The notes: a model not told the origin generated them from the letters alone. DNA of 64,000 bases from Bacillota bacterium (GCA_021781745.1 JAJXWH010000025.1:1-64000); one strand, 5' to 3'. Positions 26,242 to 37,334 are shown, numbered from the stretch's first letter. Translations and numbers: made by a program.

Positions 26242-26644
26242 GTATGTTCATTTGAGAAAGGGAGTAAATGAACATAAAATAATGTGGGTTTATAAAACTT
26301 TACAGCAATATACTGTAAAGTATATGGGCATAAATTCTATTACTAAATTTATTATATAATAAACTAATGAAAAAACAAATAATTTTTTATATTCCGACAT
26401 TAAAAACTAAAATATTATTGAGAAATTTTGTCAAAACAAACAAAAATTTTATTTTATAAAATAAATTCATAAAATAAAAACTATATAATATATTTTGTTA
26501 TGATAAAATCATATATTGGTAAAGTTAAATATATACTTTAAAGTTTGAATCTTATAGGTATGTTAAAATTAACTTCTAACAGTAGACAAGAATTATATAT
26601 TACAATTAGCATAAAAAATAAGAATTATGTACAGGAGAAAAAGT
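26242..26644. other. Intergenic region with two further hairpins
   Basis: TATGTTCATTT (26243-26253) pairs with AAATGAACATA (26266-26276) around a GAAAGGGAG loop; ACTTTACAG (26297-26305) pairs with CTGTAAAGT (26313-26321). The rest (26330-26630) is extremely AT-rich with no gene seen. Confidence 0.55.
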
Positions 26645-26842
26645 ATGATTAAAATTTATAAAGAAGATTTATTAAAAAATACAATAGAATATGAAGAATA
26701 CTCAGAAAATGTTTATAAACTTACACCAGAGGAATTAAGAAAAGAAGGACTATTGCAGTGTGGAGGATGCTGCTTAAAAGGAGATACAAAAAAAAGTAAA
26801 TGTGATAAATGTAAGGACAAAAATAGCTGCAAAAAGAAATAG
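26645..26842 (+). CDS. Small cysteine-rich protein, unknown function
   Basis: 65 residues from ATG 26645, chosen because AGGAGA (about 26633) precedes it; an ATG at 26627 lacks a site. A charged N-terminal half (IYKEDLLKNTIEYEEYSEN) is followed by LQCGGCCLKGDTKKSKCDKCKDKNSCKKK: seven cysteines in CxxCC, CxxC and single arrangement, suited to binding a metal. Possible zinc or iron-binding regulator or store; no known family recognised. Monocistronic, 125 bases before the next gene. Confidence 0.65.
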   Translation: MIKIYKEDLLKNTIEYEEYSENVYKLTPEELRKEGLLQCGGCCLKGDTKKSKCDKCKDKNSCKKK

Positions 26843-26967
26843 CTTTAGATTTATGTTTTTATTAATATAAATATAAGAAATATATTGTAGATTTATGAAA
26901 AGGAATAATATATAATAAATATGTTTATTATTTTGCAGTAAATTAAAAAGAGTTGGAGGGGCCATCT

Positions 26968-27789
26968 TTGGGAAAACCAAGTATTTTTAGTAGAGAATAT
27001 CAAAAGAAAATGAGGAGAAGAAGAAGAAACATTTTAGTAACTTCAATTGTTGTAATTTTAGTAATATCAGCATTAGCAATTAAGGTTATATACTATCCTA
27101 TCGATTTTTCGAATATTAAGAAGAATATACAAGCCTGGATTGATAGTGATAATACTGCTATTTCAGAGAAAAGTGAAGTTGAACAAAAGGAATCTGTTAA
27201 TGACGGAACTATAAATAAAGAAGAAGCAAAAGAAGAGTCGCAAAAGCCTGCAGAAGAATATCTAAATATTACATTAGCAAGTGGAAATGCTGCAAAAGCG
27301 ATTTATATAAATGATACTAATAGTGGAAAGATATTTAAAACTTTGGATAGTCCTGATAAAGACGTAAGCTTTGATATTAGTCCCTCAGGAAAACAAATGA
27401 TTATAGAAGATAAAAACTCAGTAATTACATTATATAATGTAGATGATGGTACTAATAAAATAGTATCAAAGGATCAATACGTTTCTACTAGCGGGAGTGT
27501 TTTTACAAAAGAAGCTACTATGCAAACTCAACTACAATATTTATGGAATGCAAATCCTAAATTTATAAATGAAGACAATATGATTTTTGTAAGTAATAGG
27601 CCGTATTTTGGAAGTTCCGCTACAAAACAATATTTGTGGATGACTAATGTTAAAACTAATGAAGATAAAATATTTTGGGAATTATCAGGTACAAATATAC
27701 AAATCGGAACTAGAGAAGAAAAAGGAATAAAAGTTACTGTTGATGGTAAGATATATTATATAGATGTAAATGGAAATTATATTCAATAA
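26968..27789 (+). CDS. Membrane-anchored extracytoplasmic protein upstream of tig, unknown function
   Basis: 273 residues from TTG 26968, with GGAGGGG (26955-26961) at proper distance. A basic cytoplasmic start ([13 protein letters not shown]), one membrane helix (about 24-44), an acidic Glu/Lys-rich linker (about 60-95), then a beta-rich domain with repeated strands ([57 protein letters not shown]) that resembles part of a beta-propeller. Topology is inside-to-outside with the C-terminus outside. The place next to trigger factor is noted but gives no function. Confidence 0.7.
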   Translation: MGKPSIFSREYQKKMRRRRRNILVTSIVVILVISALAIKVIYYPIDFSNIKKNIQAWIDSDNTAISEKSEVEQKESVNDGTINKEEAKEESQKPAEEYLNITLASGNAAKAIYINDTNSGKIFKTLDSPDKDVSFDISPSGKQMIIEDKNSVITLYNVDDGTNKIVSKDQYVSTSGSVFTKEATMQTQLQYLWNANPKFINEDNMIFVSNRPYFGSSATKQYLWMTNVKTNEDKIFWELSGTNIQIGTREEKGIKVTVDGKIYYIDVNGNYIQ

Positions 27790-27809
27790 AGATAATAATA
27801 ATAAATTAT

Positions 27810-27839
27810 TTGATAAGATTTAAAGGTTTATGGTATAAT
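27810..27839 (+). promoter_or_regulatory. Promoter of tig
   Basis: TTGATA (27810-27815), 18-base spacer, extended -10 TGGTATAAT (TATAAT 27834-27839). Leaves a leader of about 40 bases. Confidence 0.8.
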
Positions 27840-27884
27840 GACTTAGTTAAATTAGATGCACACTATTTAGGAGGAAAGAATAAA

Positions 27885-29168
27885 ATGAAAGCTAAAGTGG
27901 AAAAAATGGAAACGAATGTTATTAAATTAGAGATAAGGGTTGAAGCTGAAAAATTTGATGCGGCATTATCAAAAGCTTATAATAAGAATAAGAGCAGATA
28001 TAATATACCAGGATTCAGAAAAGGAAAAGTTCCGATGGCAATGGTTAAAAAATTCTATGGAGTAGAAGTTTTCTATGATGATGCTGTTAACATTGCAATT
28101 GAAGAATCATATCCAGAAGCACTAAATACTGAAAATATCAGACCAGTAGACTACCCGCAAATTGATGTAGTAGAATTAGGAGAAGGTAAAGAATTAGTTT
28201 ATACTGCAACAGTTACTACTTATCCTGAAATAGAATTAGGTGAATATAAAGGTTTAGATATAAAGAAACCTGTTTATGAAGTTGAAGCTAGTGAAATAGA
28301 TAAGCAAATAAAAGATATGCAAGAAAAAAATGCTAGAATAGAAACTAAAAAAGAAGGAAATATTGAAAAAGGTGATATAGCTGTTATTGACTTTAAAGGA
28401 TACATAGATGGAGCTCCATTTGAAGGCGGAGAAGGAAGTGATTATTCTTTAGAAATCGGTTCAGGTACTTTCATTGATAACTTTGAAGATCAGTTAATTG
28501 GTTTAACTGTAGGGGATAAAAAAGAAGTAAATGTTACTTTCCCAGAAGCTTATGGAAAAGAAGATTTAAATGGAAAGCCTGCAATGTTTGAAGTTGAAAT
28601 AAAGGCTATCAAAGTTAAAGAATTGCCAGAATTAGATGATGAATTTGCTAAAGATGTTTCTGCAGTTGATTCTTTTGAAGAGTTAAAAGAAAATCTTAAA
28701 AAGACATTAGAAAAAAATAATGATGAAAAAGCTGAAAGAGAATTTGAAGAAGCTGTTATTGCTGCTGTAATTGAAAACTCTAAAATGGATATTCCTGAGG
28801 TAATGGTAGATAAAGAAATTGATTCTATGATGCAAGATCTTGAACAAAGGTTAAAATATCAAGGGTTAAGCTTAGATCAATACATGGAATTCACAGGTAA
28901 CACAACTGAAAAAATGAGAGATTTCATGAAAGAAAATGCTGAAAGAAAAGTTAAAGCAGATTTAGTTCTTGAAGCAATAGCTAAAGCAGAAGATATAAAG
29001 GCTACTGAAGAAGAAATAAACGCGAGAGCTTTAGAACTTGGAAAAATATATGGACCTAAAGATCCAGAAAAAATGGCTAGAATTTTAGCTAAATCTCAAA
29101 AGAATATGATTGAAAAAGATATAGTTTTAGAGAATACTCTTAAATTTATAAAAGAAAATTGCAAATAA
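27885..29168 (+). CDS. tig: Trigger factor (ribosome-associated chaperone and prolyl isomerase)
   Basis: 427 residues from ATG 27885 with TTTAGGAGGAAAG upstream; an upstream in-frame ATG would place the promoter inside the gene. N-terminal ribosome-binding domain with the signature GFRKGKVP (43-50), FKBP-type isomerase domain (about 150-245: [45 protein letters not shown]), and a C-terminal helical chaperone arm (about 250-427). It holds nascent chains at the ribosome exit. First of the quality-control cluster; has its own promoter and terminator. Confidence 0.96.
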   Translation: MKAKVEKMETNVIKLEIRVEAEKFDAALSKAYNKNKSRYNIPGFRKGKVPMAMVKKFYGVEVFYDDAVNIAIEESYPEALNTENIRPVDYPQIDVVELGEGKELVYTATVTTYPEIELGEYKGLDIKKPVYEVEASEIDKQIKDMQEKNARIETKKEGNIEKGDIAVIDFKGYIDGAPFEGGEGSDYSLEIGSGTFIDNFEDQLIGLTVGDKKEVNVTFPEAYGKEDLNGKPAMFEVEIKAIKVKELPELDDEFAKDVSAVDSFEELKENLKKTLEKNNDEKAEREFEEAVIAAVIENSKMDIPEVMVDKEIDSMMQDLEQRLKYQGLSLDQYMEFTGNTTEKMRDFMKENAERKVKADLVLEAIAKAEDIKATEEEINARALELGKIYGPKDPEKMARILAKSQKNMIEKDIVLENTLKFIKENCK

Positions 29169-29210
29169 TTTATTTTGAGATATAATATAAAATAAGTATA
29201 TGAATTAATA

Positions 29211-29247
29211 ATTGCCAGGATAAAAAAATTTCTGGCAATTTATTCAA
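29211..29247 (+). terminator. Terminator after tig
   Basis: Stem ATTGCCAG (29211-29218) with CTGGCAAT (29232-29239), A-rich loop, then TTATTC. Confidence 0.75.
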
Positions 29248-29254
29248 ATACTAA

Positions 29255-29283
29255 TTAACAAACTAATAAAATAACGATATAAT
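29255..29283 (+). promoter_or_regulatory. Promoter of clpP
   Basis: TTAACA (29255-29260), 17-base spacer, TATAAT (29278-29283). No CtsR-type heptamer repeat or CIRCE element was seen nearby. Confidence 0.7.
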
Positions 29284-29323
29284 TAAAATTAGGAAAAAGT
29301 ATAAGAGTTAAAGGAGGATTTAC

Positions 29324-29923
29324 ATGGGATTAATTCCAATGGTCGTAGAGCAAACAAGTAGAGGAGAACGCTCCTATGATATATTTTCTAGATTGTTAAA
29401 AGAAAGAATAATTATGTTAAGTGGTGAAGTTAATGATGATAGTGCTAATTTAATAGTGGCACAATTAATCTTTTTAGAAAGTGAAGATCCTGATAAGGAT
29501 ATCTATTTATATATAAATAGTCCAGGAGGATCAATAACGGCTGGAAATGCAATTTATGATACTATGCAATATATAAAATGTGATGTTTCAACAATATGCA
29601 TTGGCATGGCAGCTTCTATGGGAGCGTTTTTACTTTCATCTGGAGCAAAAGGAAAAAGATTTGCACTTCCAAATGCTGAAGTTATGATACACCAACCATT
29701 AGGCGGGTTCCAAGGTCAAGCAACAGATTTTGAAATTCATGCAAAGAGAATATTAAAAATGAAAGATACTTTAAATAGAATTTTAAGTGAGAATACAGGT
29801 AAGCCTTTAGAAACAATTAAAGCAGATGTTGAAAGAGATAATTTCATGACTGCTGAAGAAGCTAAAGCTTATGGATTAATAGATGACGTAATAACTAATC
29901 ATAAAATAGGAAAAGATAAATAA
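29324..29923 (+). CDS. clpP: ATP-dependent Clp protease proteolytic subunit ClpP
   Basis: 199 residues; AAAGGAGG before ATG. Serine peptidase forming the tetradecameric barrel. Catalytic triad Ser98 ([14 protein letters not shown]), His123 ([15 protein letters not shown]) and Asp172 ([12 protein letters not shown]). [14 protein letters not shown] is the oxyanion region. Lies 39 bases before clpX, with which it is probably co-transcribed. Confidence 0.97.
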   Translation: MGLIPMVVEQTSRGERSYDIFSRLLKERIIMLSGEVNDDSANLIVAQLIFLESEDPDKDIYLYINSPGGSITAGNAIYDTMQYIKCDVSTICIGMAASMGAFLLSSGAKGKRFALPNAEVMIHQPLGGFQGQATDFEIHAKRILKMKDTLNRILSENTGKPLETIKADVERDNFMTAEEAKAYGLIDDVITNHKIGKDK

Positions 29924-29962
29924 GACTAAAGTTTTGATTTATTGATTAAGTGAGGTGAGTAT

Positions 29963-31252
29963 ATGGCTAAGTATGATGAAAAGAAACAGTTAAAGTGTTC
30001 TTTTTGTGGTAAGACCCAAGAGCAAGTAAAAAGATTGATTGCAGGGCCAGGAGTATATATTTGTGATGAATGTATTGATTTATGTTCTGAAATTATTGCA
30101 GATGAATTCCAAGAAACTGTTGATTTTGATCCTAAAAGTGTCCCAAAACCAAATGAAATTAAAGAATATTTAGATTCTTATGTTATTGGGCAAGAAAGAG
30201 CAAAAAAATCTTTAGCAGTTGCAGTTTATAATCATTATAAAAGAATTAATACTAATAAAGAAGATATAGATGTTGAATTGTCTAAGAGCAATATTTTATT
30301 ACTAGGTCCAACAGGTTCGGGTAAAACATTACTTGCTCAAACTTTAGCAAGATTTTTAAACGTACCTTTTGCAATAGCGGATGCTACAACATTAACTGAA
30401 GCAGGGTATGTTGGAGAAGATGTAGAAAATATTCTTCTTAAATTAATACAAAATGCTGATTATGATGTTGAGAAAGCTGAAAGAGGAATAATATATATTG
30501 ATGAAATAGATAAGATTGCAAGAAAATCTGAAAATCCATCTATTACTCGTGATGTATCAGGCGAAGGTGTTCAGCAAGCGCTATTAAAAATATTAGAGGG
30601 AACAGTTGCCTCAGTTCCGCCTCAAGGTGGAAGAAAGCATCCTCATCAAGAATTCATACAAATAAATACTTCTAATATATTATTTATTTGTGGTGGAGCT
30701 TTTGATGGAGTAGATAAAATAATTGAAAATAGAACAAGAAAAAGTTCAATGGGATTTGGCGCAAAAATCCAAGCTAAGAACGAAAAAGATGTTGGAAGCT
30801 TGCTTAAAGAAATTATGCCTGCAGATCTATTGAAATTTGGTTTGATTCCAGAATTTGTTGGAAGGCTTCCAATACTTGTTACATTAGAATCTTTAGATAA
30901 AGATGCATTAATTCAAATTTTAACTAAACCTAAAAACGCTCTTGTAAAGCAATATAAGAAATTATTTGAGCTTGATGATGTTAAATTAGAATTTGATGAT
31001 AATTCTTTAAATGCAATTGCAGAAGAGGCTATAAGCAGAGAAACAGGTGCTAGAGGACTAAGAGCCATTATAGAAGATATTATGAATGAAGTTATGTATG
31101 AAATACCTTCTGATAATAGAATAACAAAGGTTACTATAACTGAAGATGCTATTAAAGATAAAAAAGCGCCTAAGATTGAAAGAGTAGAAGAAGGTAAAAT
31201 TCGACCTACTTTAGTTAAAGCTAGACCTAAAAAAGATATAGAATCAGCATAA
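29963..31252 (+). CDS. clpX: ATP-dependent Clp protease ATP-binding subunit ClpX
   Basis: 429 residues; GAGGTGAG upstream. Zinc-binding dimerisation domain (Cys12, 15, 34, 37), AAA+ module with Walker A GPTGSGKT (115-122), Walker [11 protein letters not shown], the pore loop GYVGEDVE, and a MGF version of the IGF loop that docks on ClpP (SSMGFGAK). Unfolds tagged substrates for ClpP. Followed by a terminator. Confidence 0.97.
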   Translation: MAKYDEKKQLKCSFCGKTQEQVKRLIAGPGVYICDECIDLCSEIIADEFQETVDFDPKSVPKPNEIKEYLDSYVIGQERAKKSLAVAVYNHYKRINTNKEDIDVELSKSNILLLGPTGSGKTLLAQTLARFLNVPFAIADATTLTEAGYVGEDVENILLKLIQNADYDVEKAERGIIYIDEIDKIARKSENPSITRDVSGEGVQQALLKILEGTVASVPPQGGRKHPHQEFIQINTSNILFICGGAFDGVDKIIENRTRKSSMGFGAKIQAKNEKDVGSLLKEIMPADLLKFGLIPEFVGRLPILVTLESLDKDALIQILTKPKNALVKQYKKLFELDDVKLEFDDNSLNAIAEEAISRETGARGLRAIIEDIMNEVMYEIPSDNRITKVTITEDAIKDKKAPKIERVEEGKIRPTLVKARPKKDIESA

Positions 31253-31270
31253 TTTTTATAAATTCAAAAC

Positions 31271-31305
31271 AAGCCAGCATATGATTTCATGCTGGTTTAT
31301 TTTAT
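31271..31305 (+). terminator. Terminator after clpX
   Basis: 10-bp stem AAGCCAGCAT (31271-31280) with ATGCTGGTTT (31289-31298), one G-U pair, then ATTTTATG. Confidence 0.85.
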
Positions 31306-31564
31306 GTGTTTACTAATAAAATTGCAAGAACAAATATATTATCAACTTGATAGCACAAATGAATAGCATTCTGTAATTGAATTCTAGATTTTACAAAATA
31401 ATATGGTTATTCTTAAATATATTTATAAATCAAGAATATATTTGCAATATTAAGCAAATAATACTATTAGCAATAATAAAAGGAGGATAAATATATTTAC
31501 GATTAGTGTAATAAATCATGAAAAATAGATGGTTTATTATTAAATGTAAATATATTATAAAGAT
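31306..31564. other. Leader region of lonB with a strong ribosome binding site but no start codon
   Basis: AAAAGGAGG (31478-31486) is a near-perfect ribosome binding site, but no ATG, GTG or TTG lies within the usual spacing; the next in line are ATA and ATT. A 20-codon frame starts at ATG 31518 and overlaps the lonB start. No gene can be supported. Confidence 0.4.
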
Positions 31565-33235
31565 ATGGCAAATATATTAATGATTTTTCAAATAATAGTT
31601 CTAATACTTATGGTTTATGTTATGTGTAATGCAATAAACAAACCCCAAAGAAATAGAGAGATTGTAATTGATAGAGAAAGTACTAAAGAGTTGAATAATT
31701 TGAATAAACTAAGGCAGATAAGCCTATCAAAGCCTTTAACAGAAAAGAGCAGACCTTCAACATTTGATGAAATAATAGGTCAAGAAAAGGGGATAAAAGC
31801 TTTGAAGGCAGCTTTATGTGGACCTAATCCTCAACATGTCATAATTTATGGTCCTCCAGGAGTGGGTAAAACTGCAGCTGCGCGATTAGTATTAGAAGAA
31901 GCACGCAAATCAACTCTATCACCATTTACAGAAAAATCAAAGTTTGTTGAAATAGATGCAACTACTTTGAGATTCGATGAAAGAGGAATAGCTGATCCAC
32001 TTATCGGATCAGTTCATGATCCAATATATCAAGGAGCTGGTTCGCTGGGTATTGCTGGAATTCCTCAACCAAAACCTGGTGCAGTAACTAAGGCTCATGG
32101 TGGAATACTGTTTTTAGATGAAATTGGAGAACTTCATCCAATTGAATTAAATAAACTCTTAAAAGTACTAGAAGATAGAAAAGTATTTTTAGATAGTTCG
32201 TATTATAGTTCTGAGGATGCAAATATGCCTAAATACATAAAGGAAGTATTTGAGAATGGTCTTCCTGCAGATTTTAGATTAATTGGAGCAACAACAAGGT
32301 CACCTGAAGAGATAATACCAGCAATAAGATCTAGGTGTGTAGAAATATTTTTTAGGGCATTGTCACCTGAAGAAATAGAAAAAATTGCAGAAAATTGTGT
32401 TAATAAGGTTGGACTTGAAATTACAGATGATGGAATTAGGGAAGTAAGTAAATATTGTACTAATGGTAGAGAAGTATTAAATTTAATTCAATTGGCTTCA
32501 GGGATTGCAATAAATGAAAAAAGGAAGGAAATAATATTAGAAGATATTAAATGGGTATTAGAAAACGGGCAGTACAATAAGATTGTTGATAATAAAATCC
32601 CGGTTAAATCAAAGGTGGGAGTTGTAAATGGATTAGCGGTATATGGCGCAAATATTGGTATGTTAATGCCCCTTGAAGTTAGTTGTAAGAGAGTTACGGA
32701 AAGAAGAGGAGAGCTTAAGGTAACAGGGATAGTTGAGGAAGAAGAAATTACTACTAATAATAAGAAGATAAAGATGAAAAGTACAGCTTATGCATCAGTA
32801 CAAAATGTACTTACCGTTTTAGATAATCTATTTGATTTATGCAGTGATAATTATGATATACATGTTAATATACCTGGAGGTATGCCAGTTGATGGCCCAT
32901 CAGCAGGGATAAGTATAGCAACTGCAATATACAGTGCAATAACAAAGCAGAAAGTAAATAGATTTGTTGCAATGACTGGTGAGATAAGTATATTAGGAGC
33001 TGTTAAAGCTATAGGAGGCGTAAAAGCAAAGATAACTGCAGCTTTTAAAGCAGGTGCACAAAAAGTAATTATTCCGCAAGATAATTATGATGAAAGCTTA
33101 AATGAACTATGTGAAATAAATATAATTCCAGTATCAAATTTTAGAGAGGTAATAAAAATTGCTCTTGAAGACAAGGAAATTACTTGCGAAAATGATAGAG
33201 AAATATTATCAGCCGAAGGTAATATAAATTTATAA
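31565..33235 (+). CDS. lonB: Membrane-anchored ATP-dependent protease LonB
   Basis: 556 residues. N-terminal membrane helix (about 4-24), then an AAA+ module with Walker A GPPGVGKT (96-103) and Walker B GGILFLDEIGEL, and a C-terminal Lon peptidase domain with the Ser446 (DGPSAGIS) and Lys489 (GGVKAKITAAF) dyad. It lacks the large Lon N-terminal substrate domain. In Bacillus, LonB is a forespore protein under sigma-F; a similar sporulation role is inferred. The ATG has only a weak ribosome binding site. Placed just before lonA, as in Bacillus. Confidence 0.93.
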   Translation: MANILMIFQIIVLILMVYVMCNAINKPQRNREIVIDRESTKELNNLNKLRQISLSKPLTEKSRPSTFDEIIGQEKGIKALKAALCGPNPQHVIIYGPPGVGKTAAARLVLEEARKSTLSPFTEKSKFVEIDATTLRFDERGIADPLIGSVHDPIYQGAGSLGIAGIPQPKPGAVTKAHGGILFLDEIGELHPIELNKLLKVLEDRKVFLDSSYYSSEDANMPKYIKEVFENGLPADFRLIGATTRSPEEIIPAIRSRCVEIFFRALSPEEIEKIAENCVNKVGLEITDDGIREVSKYCTNGREVLNLIQLASGIAINEKRKEIILEDIKWVLENGQYNKIVDNKIPVKSKVGVVNGLAVYGANIGMLMPLEVSCKRVTERRGELKVTGIVEEEEITTNNKKIKMKSTAYASVQNVLTVLDNLFDLCSDNYDIHVNIPGGMPVDGPSAGISIATAIYSAITKQKVNRFVAMTGEISILGAVKAIGGVKAKITAAFKAGAQKVIIPQDNYDESLNELCEINIIPVSNFREVIKIALEDKEITCENDREILSAEGNINL

Positions 33236-33304
33236 AATTCATTCACTTAATTTAAAGGTATTCTAAAATTAATATAATATACTATTAATGTATATTATAT
33301 ATTA

Positions 33305-33372
33305 AGGCACAATCAAAAAAATGATAGACTAGTATGCTTGCATCTTTGGTCTATTATTTTTTTCATATGCCT
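33305..33372. repeat. Dispersed hairpin element, copy B (68 bp, short form)
   Basis: Left end AGGCACAATCAAAAAAA, right end TTTTTTTCATATGCCT. The sub-terminal stem is atagact/ggtctat rather than the aagtcc/ggactt of copies A, C and the minimal copy, yet still pairs. The middle agtatgcttgcat is shared with copy D. The central core is missing. Confidence 0.75.
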
Positions 33373-33561
33373 AATTTCTTTTATTTTACACCTTTTCTTT
33401 TGCTAATTAATATATATATGTTATAATAGATAAACTAAGTATAATTATCAATAAGAAACTCAAATTGAAACGCATGACAAAAATATTAAAAACGAAATTT
33501 TTTTGTTTTACTTATTATGTAATAAACATAATATAATAGTAAGTTTTTATATGAGCAATCA

Positions 33562-33590
33562 TTGAAAAAATTATATATTATGTGTATACT
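33562..33590 (+). promoter_or_regulatory. Promoter of lonA
   Basis: TTGAAA (33562-33567), 17-base spacer, TATACT (33585-33590), about 50 bases before the start codon. Confidence 0.7.
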
Positions 33591-33639
33591 AGATAAGTCA
33601 AATAAATAATGTGATTATGATGTGGGGGGAAATAGTACT

Positions 33640-35970
33640 ATGAAAAAGTTATATACAATTCCACTAATTCCTTTACGAGGATTGACTGTTTTTCCTAATG
33701 TAGTTGTACATTTTGATGTGGGAAGAGAAAAATCTATTGCAGCTATTGAACAGGCTATGTTAGATGAGCAAGAAATATTTCTTGTAGGCCAAAAAAATTC
33801 AGCTATAGAAGAACCTAATCAAGATGAAATCTATTCAATTGGAACTATATGTAGAATAAAACAAATATTAAAAATGTCAGATAATACTATTAGAGTTCTT
33901 GTTGAAGGACAAGAAAGAGGTAAAATAGTTGAATATATAGAGGAAGAAGAAAATTATATAAAAGTTTCAGTGGAAAAATTAGATGATGAAGTTGTTAATA
34001 ATGAAGAGTTGGATGCTTATATAAAATATTTGAATAAGGAATTTACAAGTCTGCTAAAGCTTAGTGAAGATAATTATGGAGAATCTATTAAAACGATTGA
34101 TCTTTCAGAAAAGCCAAGTCAATTTGTAGATATGGTTGCTTCTTATGCCATAACTGATGAGAAGTTAAAGCAAGAGATATTAGAAACTATAGATTTGACA
34201 AAAAGGATAGAAAAAGTCTTAGAACGAGTTAAAATAGAGATCTCTATAGCAAAAATACAGCGTAAGATAGCTAATAAAGTAAAAAATACTGTGGCTAAAG
34301 AGCAAAAGGAATTTTACCTTAGAGAACAGTTAAGAGCCATTCAAGAGGAATTAGGCGAAGATGATCAAGATAAAAAAGAAATAGAAAAATATGAGGAAAG
34401 AATTTCGAAAGCAAAACTTACTAAAGAGGTTAAGGATAAAGTTAATTACGAATTATCCAGACTTAAAACTATGAGTCCTACTTCATCAGAAGGTAATGTG
34501 GTTAAAGCTTATTTGGACTGGGTTTTAGATGTATCTTGGGGCAAGTACACTAAAGAAAGTATTAATGTTACTAAGGCAAGGGAAGTTTTAGATAAAGAAC
34601 ATTATGGCTTAGAAGATGTTAAAGATAGAATTATTGAATATTTAGCAGTAAAACAATTTAGTAAGTCTCAAAAAGGACCAATTCTTTGCTTAGTAGGTCC
34701 TCCGGGAGTGGGAAAAACATCTATAGCAAAATCTATAGCTAATGCTATCAATAGAAAGTATACAAGGATATCTCTTGGTGGAATGAAGGATGAAGCAGAA
34801 ATTAGAGGTCATAGAAAGACATATATTGGTGCTATTCCAGGTAGAATAATCTATGCAATGAAAGAAGCAAAATCAATGAATCCTCTTATGCTTTTTGATG
34901 AAATTGACAAAATTAATTCAAGTTATAAAGGTGACCCATCTGATGCTTTATTAGAGATATTAGATAGTGAACAGAATAAGGATTTCAGAGATAGCTATTT
35001 AGAAGTTCCAATGGATTTATCAAAGGTTATGTTCATAGCAACGGCAAATACTTTAGAAACTATTCCGAGACCACTTTTAGATAGAATGGAAGTTATTGAA
35101 GTATCAGGATATACTTATGAAGAAAAATTTAATATAGCTAAAAATCATTTAATTCCCAAGGTTTTTAAAGAATTAGATATACCAGAAAACAGCATTAAGA
35201 TTGAAGATTCGTCTATTAGAGAAGTAATAGAAGGATATACAAGAGAATCAGGCGTGCGGGGATTGGAAAGAAAAATAAGTTCTCTAATAAGAAAGGCTCT
35301 GGCAGAAATGCTAAAACAAGGTAGAAAAGAATTCATAATAAATTATGAAGATGTTCAGGACCTTTTAGGAAAAAGAACGTTTGATTTTGATAAAATTGAC
35401 AAAGTGGACAAGGTTGGTGTAGTTACTGGCATGGCGTGGACCGCTTATGGTGGAGATACTTTACCTATAGAGGCCATGGTAATGACTGGTTCAGGTAAGT
35501 TAGAGCTTACAGGCAAACTTGGCGATGTTATGAGAGAGTCTGCAAAAACTGCTTATAGTTATGTTAGAGCTAATGCTATAAAGTATGGAATAAATGAAAC
35601 TTTTTATAAGGAAAAAGATATTCATATCCATGCCCCAGAAGGTGCTGTTCCTAAAGATGGTCCTTCAGCAGGAGTTACAATGGTTACAGCCCTTGTATCA
35701 GCCTTATCAGGTAAGAAAGTTAAGCATAACGTAGCAATGACTGGCGAAGTAACATTAACAGGAAGAGTACTTCCAATTGGTGGTTTAAAAGAAAAATCTT
35801 TAGCAGCATTCAGGGCTGGAGTAGATACAATAATAATTCCAAAGGAAAATGAGAAAGATATAGATAAGATACCGAATTCAATTAGAAATAGTTTGAATAT
35901 TATTTCTGCTAAAGAAGTAAATGAGGTATTGAAAAATGCACTAATTGGAGAGGATACTAATGAGAATTAA
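33640..35970 (+). CDS. lon: ATP-dependent protease La (LonA)
   Basis: 776 residues from ATG 33640, with GGGGGGA at proper spacing; an in-frame GTG at 33622 would be too far upstream. N-terminal substrate domain ([23 protein letters not shown]), coiled coil (about 190-260), AAA+ module with GPPGVGKT (353-360) and [10 protein letters not shown], and peptidase domain with Ser676 (DGPSAGVT) and Lys719 ([11 protein letters not shown]). The Ser-Lys spacing of 43 equals that of LonB. Degrades misfolded and regulatory proteins in the cytoplasm. ysxC starts inside its 3' end. Confidence 0.97.
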   Translation: MKKLYTIPLIPLRGLTVFPNVVVHFDVGREKSIAAIEQAMLDEQEIFLVGQKNSAIEEPNQDEIYSIGTICRIKQILKMSDNTIRVLVEGQERGKIVEYIEEEENYIKVSVEKLDDEVVNNEELDAYIKYLNKEFTSLLKLSEDNYGESIKTIDLSEKPSQFVDMVASYAITDEKLKQEILETIDLTKRIEKVLERVKIEISIAKIQRKIANKVKNTVAKEQKEFYLREQLRAIQEELGEDDQDKKEIEKYEERISKAKLTKEVKDKVNYELSRLKTMSPTSSEGNVVKAYLDWVLDVSWGKYTKESINVTKAREVLDKEHYGLEDVKDRIIEYLAVKQFSKSQKGPILCLVGPPGVGKTSIAKSIANAINRKYTRISLGGMKDEAEIRGHRKTYIGAIPGRIIYAMKEAKSMNPLMLFDEIDKINSSYKGDPSDALLEILDSEQNKDFRDSYLEVPMDLSKVMFIATANTLETIPRPLLDRMEVIEVSGYTYEEKFNIAKNHLIPKVFKELDIPENSIKIEDSSIREVIEGYTRESGVRGLERKISSLIRKALAEMLKQGRKEFIINYEDVQDLLGKRTFDFDKIDKVDKVGVVTGMAWTAYGGDTLPIEAMVMTGSGKLELTGKLGDVMRESAKTAYSYVRANAIKYGINETFYKEKDIHIHAPEGAVPKDGPSAGVTMVTALVSALSGKKVKHNVAMTGEVTLTGRVLPIGGLKEKSLAAFRAGVDTIIIPKENEKDIDKIPNSIRNSLNIISAKEVNEVLKNALIGEDTNEN

Positions 35971-36556
35971 AAAATCAGAATTTATTACCTCAGCTGTAAA
36001 GAAAAATCAATATCCTATTGATAATAGAGTAGAAATAGCTTTTGTTGGAAGATCAAATGTAGGAAAGAGTTCTCTAATTAACTCTTTAACTAATAGGAAG
36101 AAATTAGCAAAGGTAAGTCAGACTCCTGGTAAAACAAGATTAGTTAACTTTTTTCTTATTAATGATGATTTTTATTTGGTTGATTTACCTGGATATGGAT
36201 ATGCGAAAGTTTCACAAGCAGAAAAGGATAGCTGGGGAAAGACTGTTGAGATGTATTTAAATGATAGAGAGCAATTAAAAAGAGTTGTTTTACTTGTAGA
36301 CTCAAGACATAAGCCAACAGGTGACGATATAATGATGCATGAATGGATTAAGCATTTTGGTTATGATGTTATAGTAATTGCTACAAAAAGTGATAAACTT
36401 ACAAGAAATGAACTTAATAAAAATGAAAAAGTAATACGAGATACACTAAAATTAAATCTAGAAGATAAATTATATTTCTTTTCCTCTTTAAATAGAAATG
36501 GGAGAGATGAATTAATTGATAATCTATTCCTAGAATTTGCAACGGATTTAGATTAA
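35960..36556 (+). CDS. ysxC: Ribosome biogenesis GTPase YsxC/EngB
   Basis: 198 residues from ATG 35960 (GGAGAGG just upstream), overlapping lonA by 11 bases as in Bacillus. TRAFAC GTPase: G1 [15 protein letters not shown]2 [12 protein letters not shown]3 [12 protein letters not shown]4 ATKSDKL, G5 FSSLNRNG. Acts in late assembly of the 50S subunit. The gene order lonA-ysxC is widely conserved in Firmicutes. A very strong terminator follows. Confidence 0.95.
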   Translation: MRIKKSEFITSAVKKNQYPIDNRVEIAFVGRSNVGKSSLINSLTNRKKLAKVSQTPGKTRLVNFFLINDDFYLVDLPGYGYAKVSQAEKDSWGKTVEMYLNDREQLKRVVLLVDSRHKPTGDDIMMHEWIKHFGYDVIVIATKSDKLTRNELNKNEKVIRDTLKLNLEDKLYFFSSLNRNGRDELIDNLFLEFATDLD

Positions 36557-36613
36557 TTATTTATCTTGAAATATATCCTTTTATGATTAAGTCTATTTGA
36601 AGAAATAGAAAGA

Positions 36614-36663
36614 AAAAAATAACCCTTCTACAATAAATGTTTTGTAGAAGGGTTATTTTTTGT
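36614..36663 (+). terminator. Terminator after ysxC
   Basis: Perfect 20-bp stem (36614-36633 with 36642-36661, containing AACCCTTCTAC), 8-base loop, T run in the right arm. Confidence 0.95.
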
Positions 36664-36811
36664 GCATTTAAGATTGAAATTTCATAGAATTATTATTCAA
36701 ATATAAGTAATAATTTATAAAAACGGATATTGCAAAAAATTGTGTCAAAAGTTTTTAGTACGAATAATATATAGTATAAAAAAGAAAAAATATTTCCAAG
36801 GAGGAATAAAT

Positions 36812-37303
36812 ATGGAGATGAATGATATCCTAAATGGTTTAAATTCATGTGATGATGATTGTAGTGAATCTACTAGCAATTGTAGTTGCGGACCAAACTT
36901 TGTAGGACCAGGAATCGGAGGATTTCCAGGAGGATTCGGAGGCGCTGGTGGTGGATTCAATAATTGTGGTTGCGGATTTGGTAGCTGGATTTGGATTTTA
37001 TTGATATTGTTTTATTGTGGTTGCGGAAGAAATAATAATAGAAGAGGAAATGATTGTTGCTGTGAAAGAAAAGAATGCTGCTGTGAGAAAAAAGAATGCT
37101 GCTGCTGCGGTGGTGGAAGCCCTAGAGGTGGATTATTAAGCAACTGCTCACCATACTTGTTTATATTAGTAATCCTATTCCTTTGCAATAACAATTTCAA
37201 TGGTTGCGGTATAGGCGGAGGATGTAATACAGGTTTTGGCGGAGGCTTCGGTGGAGGATTTAATTCTTGTAATGGCAATTTTGGCTACGGCATAGGTTGC
37301 TAA
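36812..37303 (+). CDS. Glycine/cysteine-rich HCB-type protein 1
   Basis: 163 residues from ATG 36812, AAGGAGG upstream. About 24 cysteines by my count. Order: acidic head with CDDDC and NCSC, glycine-rich block GFPGGFGGAGGG, a hydrophobic segment (SWIWILLILFYCGCG), a highly cysteine-rich middle CCCERKECCCEKKECCCC, a second hydrophobic segment (SPYLFILVILFLC), and a glycine-rich tail GFGGGFGGGF. It resembles what databases name chorion class high-cysteine HCB protein. Clustered cysteines suit metal binding or disulfide cross-linking in a spore or surface layer; the location is inferred. Paired with a shorter relative 31 bases downstream. Confidence 0.7.
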   Translation: MEMNDILNGLNSCDDDCSESTSNCSCGPNFVGPGIGGFPGGFGGAGGGFNNCGCGFGSWIWILLILFYCGCGRNNNRRGNDCCCERKECCCEKKECCCCGGGSPRGGLLSNCSPYLFILVILFLCNNNFNGCGIGGGCNTGFGGGFGGGFNSCNGNFGYGIGC

Positions 37304-37334
37304 AATTCTTAATTTTTAGGAAGGAGAGATAAAT

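Larger units (their letters stand above)
33236..33639. other. Intergenic region between lonB and lonA
   Basis: Holds element copy B (33305-33372) and the lonA promoter (33562-33590). A second possible promoter is TTGCTA (33400-33405), 16 bases, TATAAT (33422-33427). The rest is AT-rich. Confidence 0.6.

Noticed and set aside
31518-31580. 20-codon leader peptide upstream of lonB
   Set aside because: The only strong ribosome binding site is about 31 bases away; no evidence for translation.
37012-37278. Proline/glutamine-rich minus-strand frame
   Set aside because: Antisense shadow of glycine- and cysteine-rich codons in the HCB-type gene.
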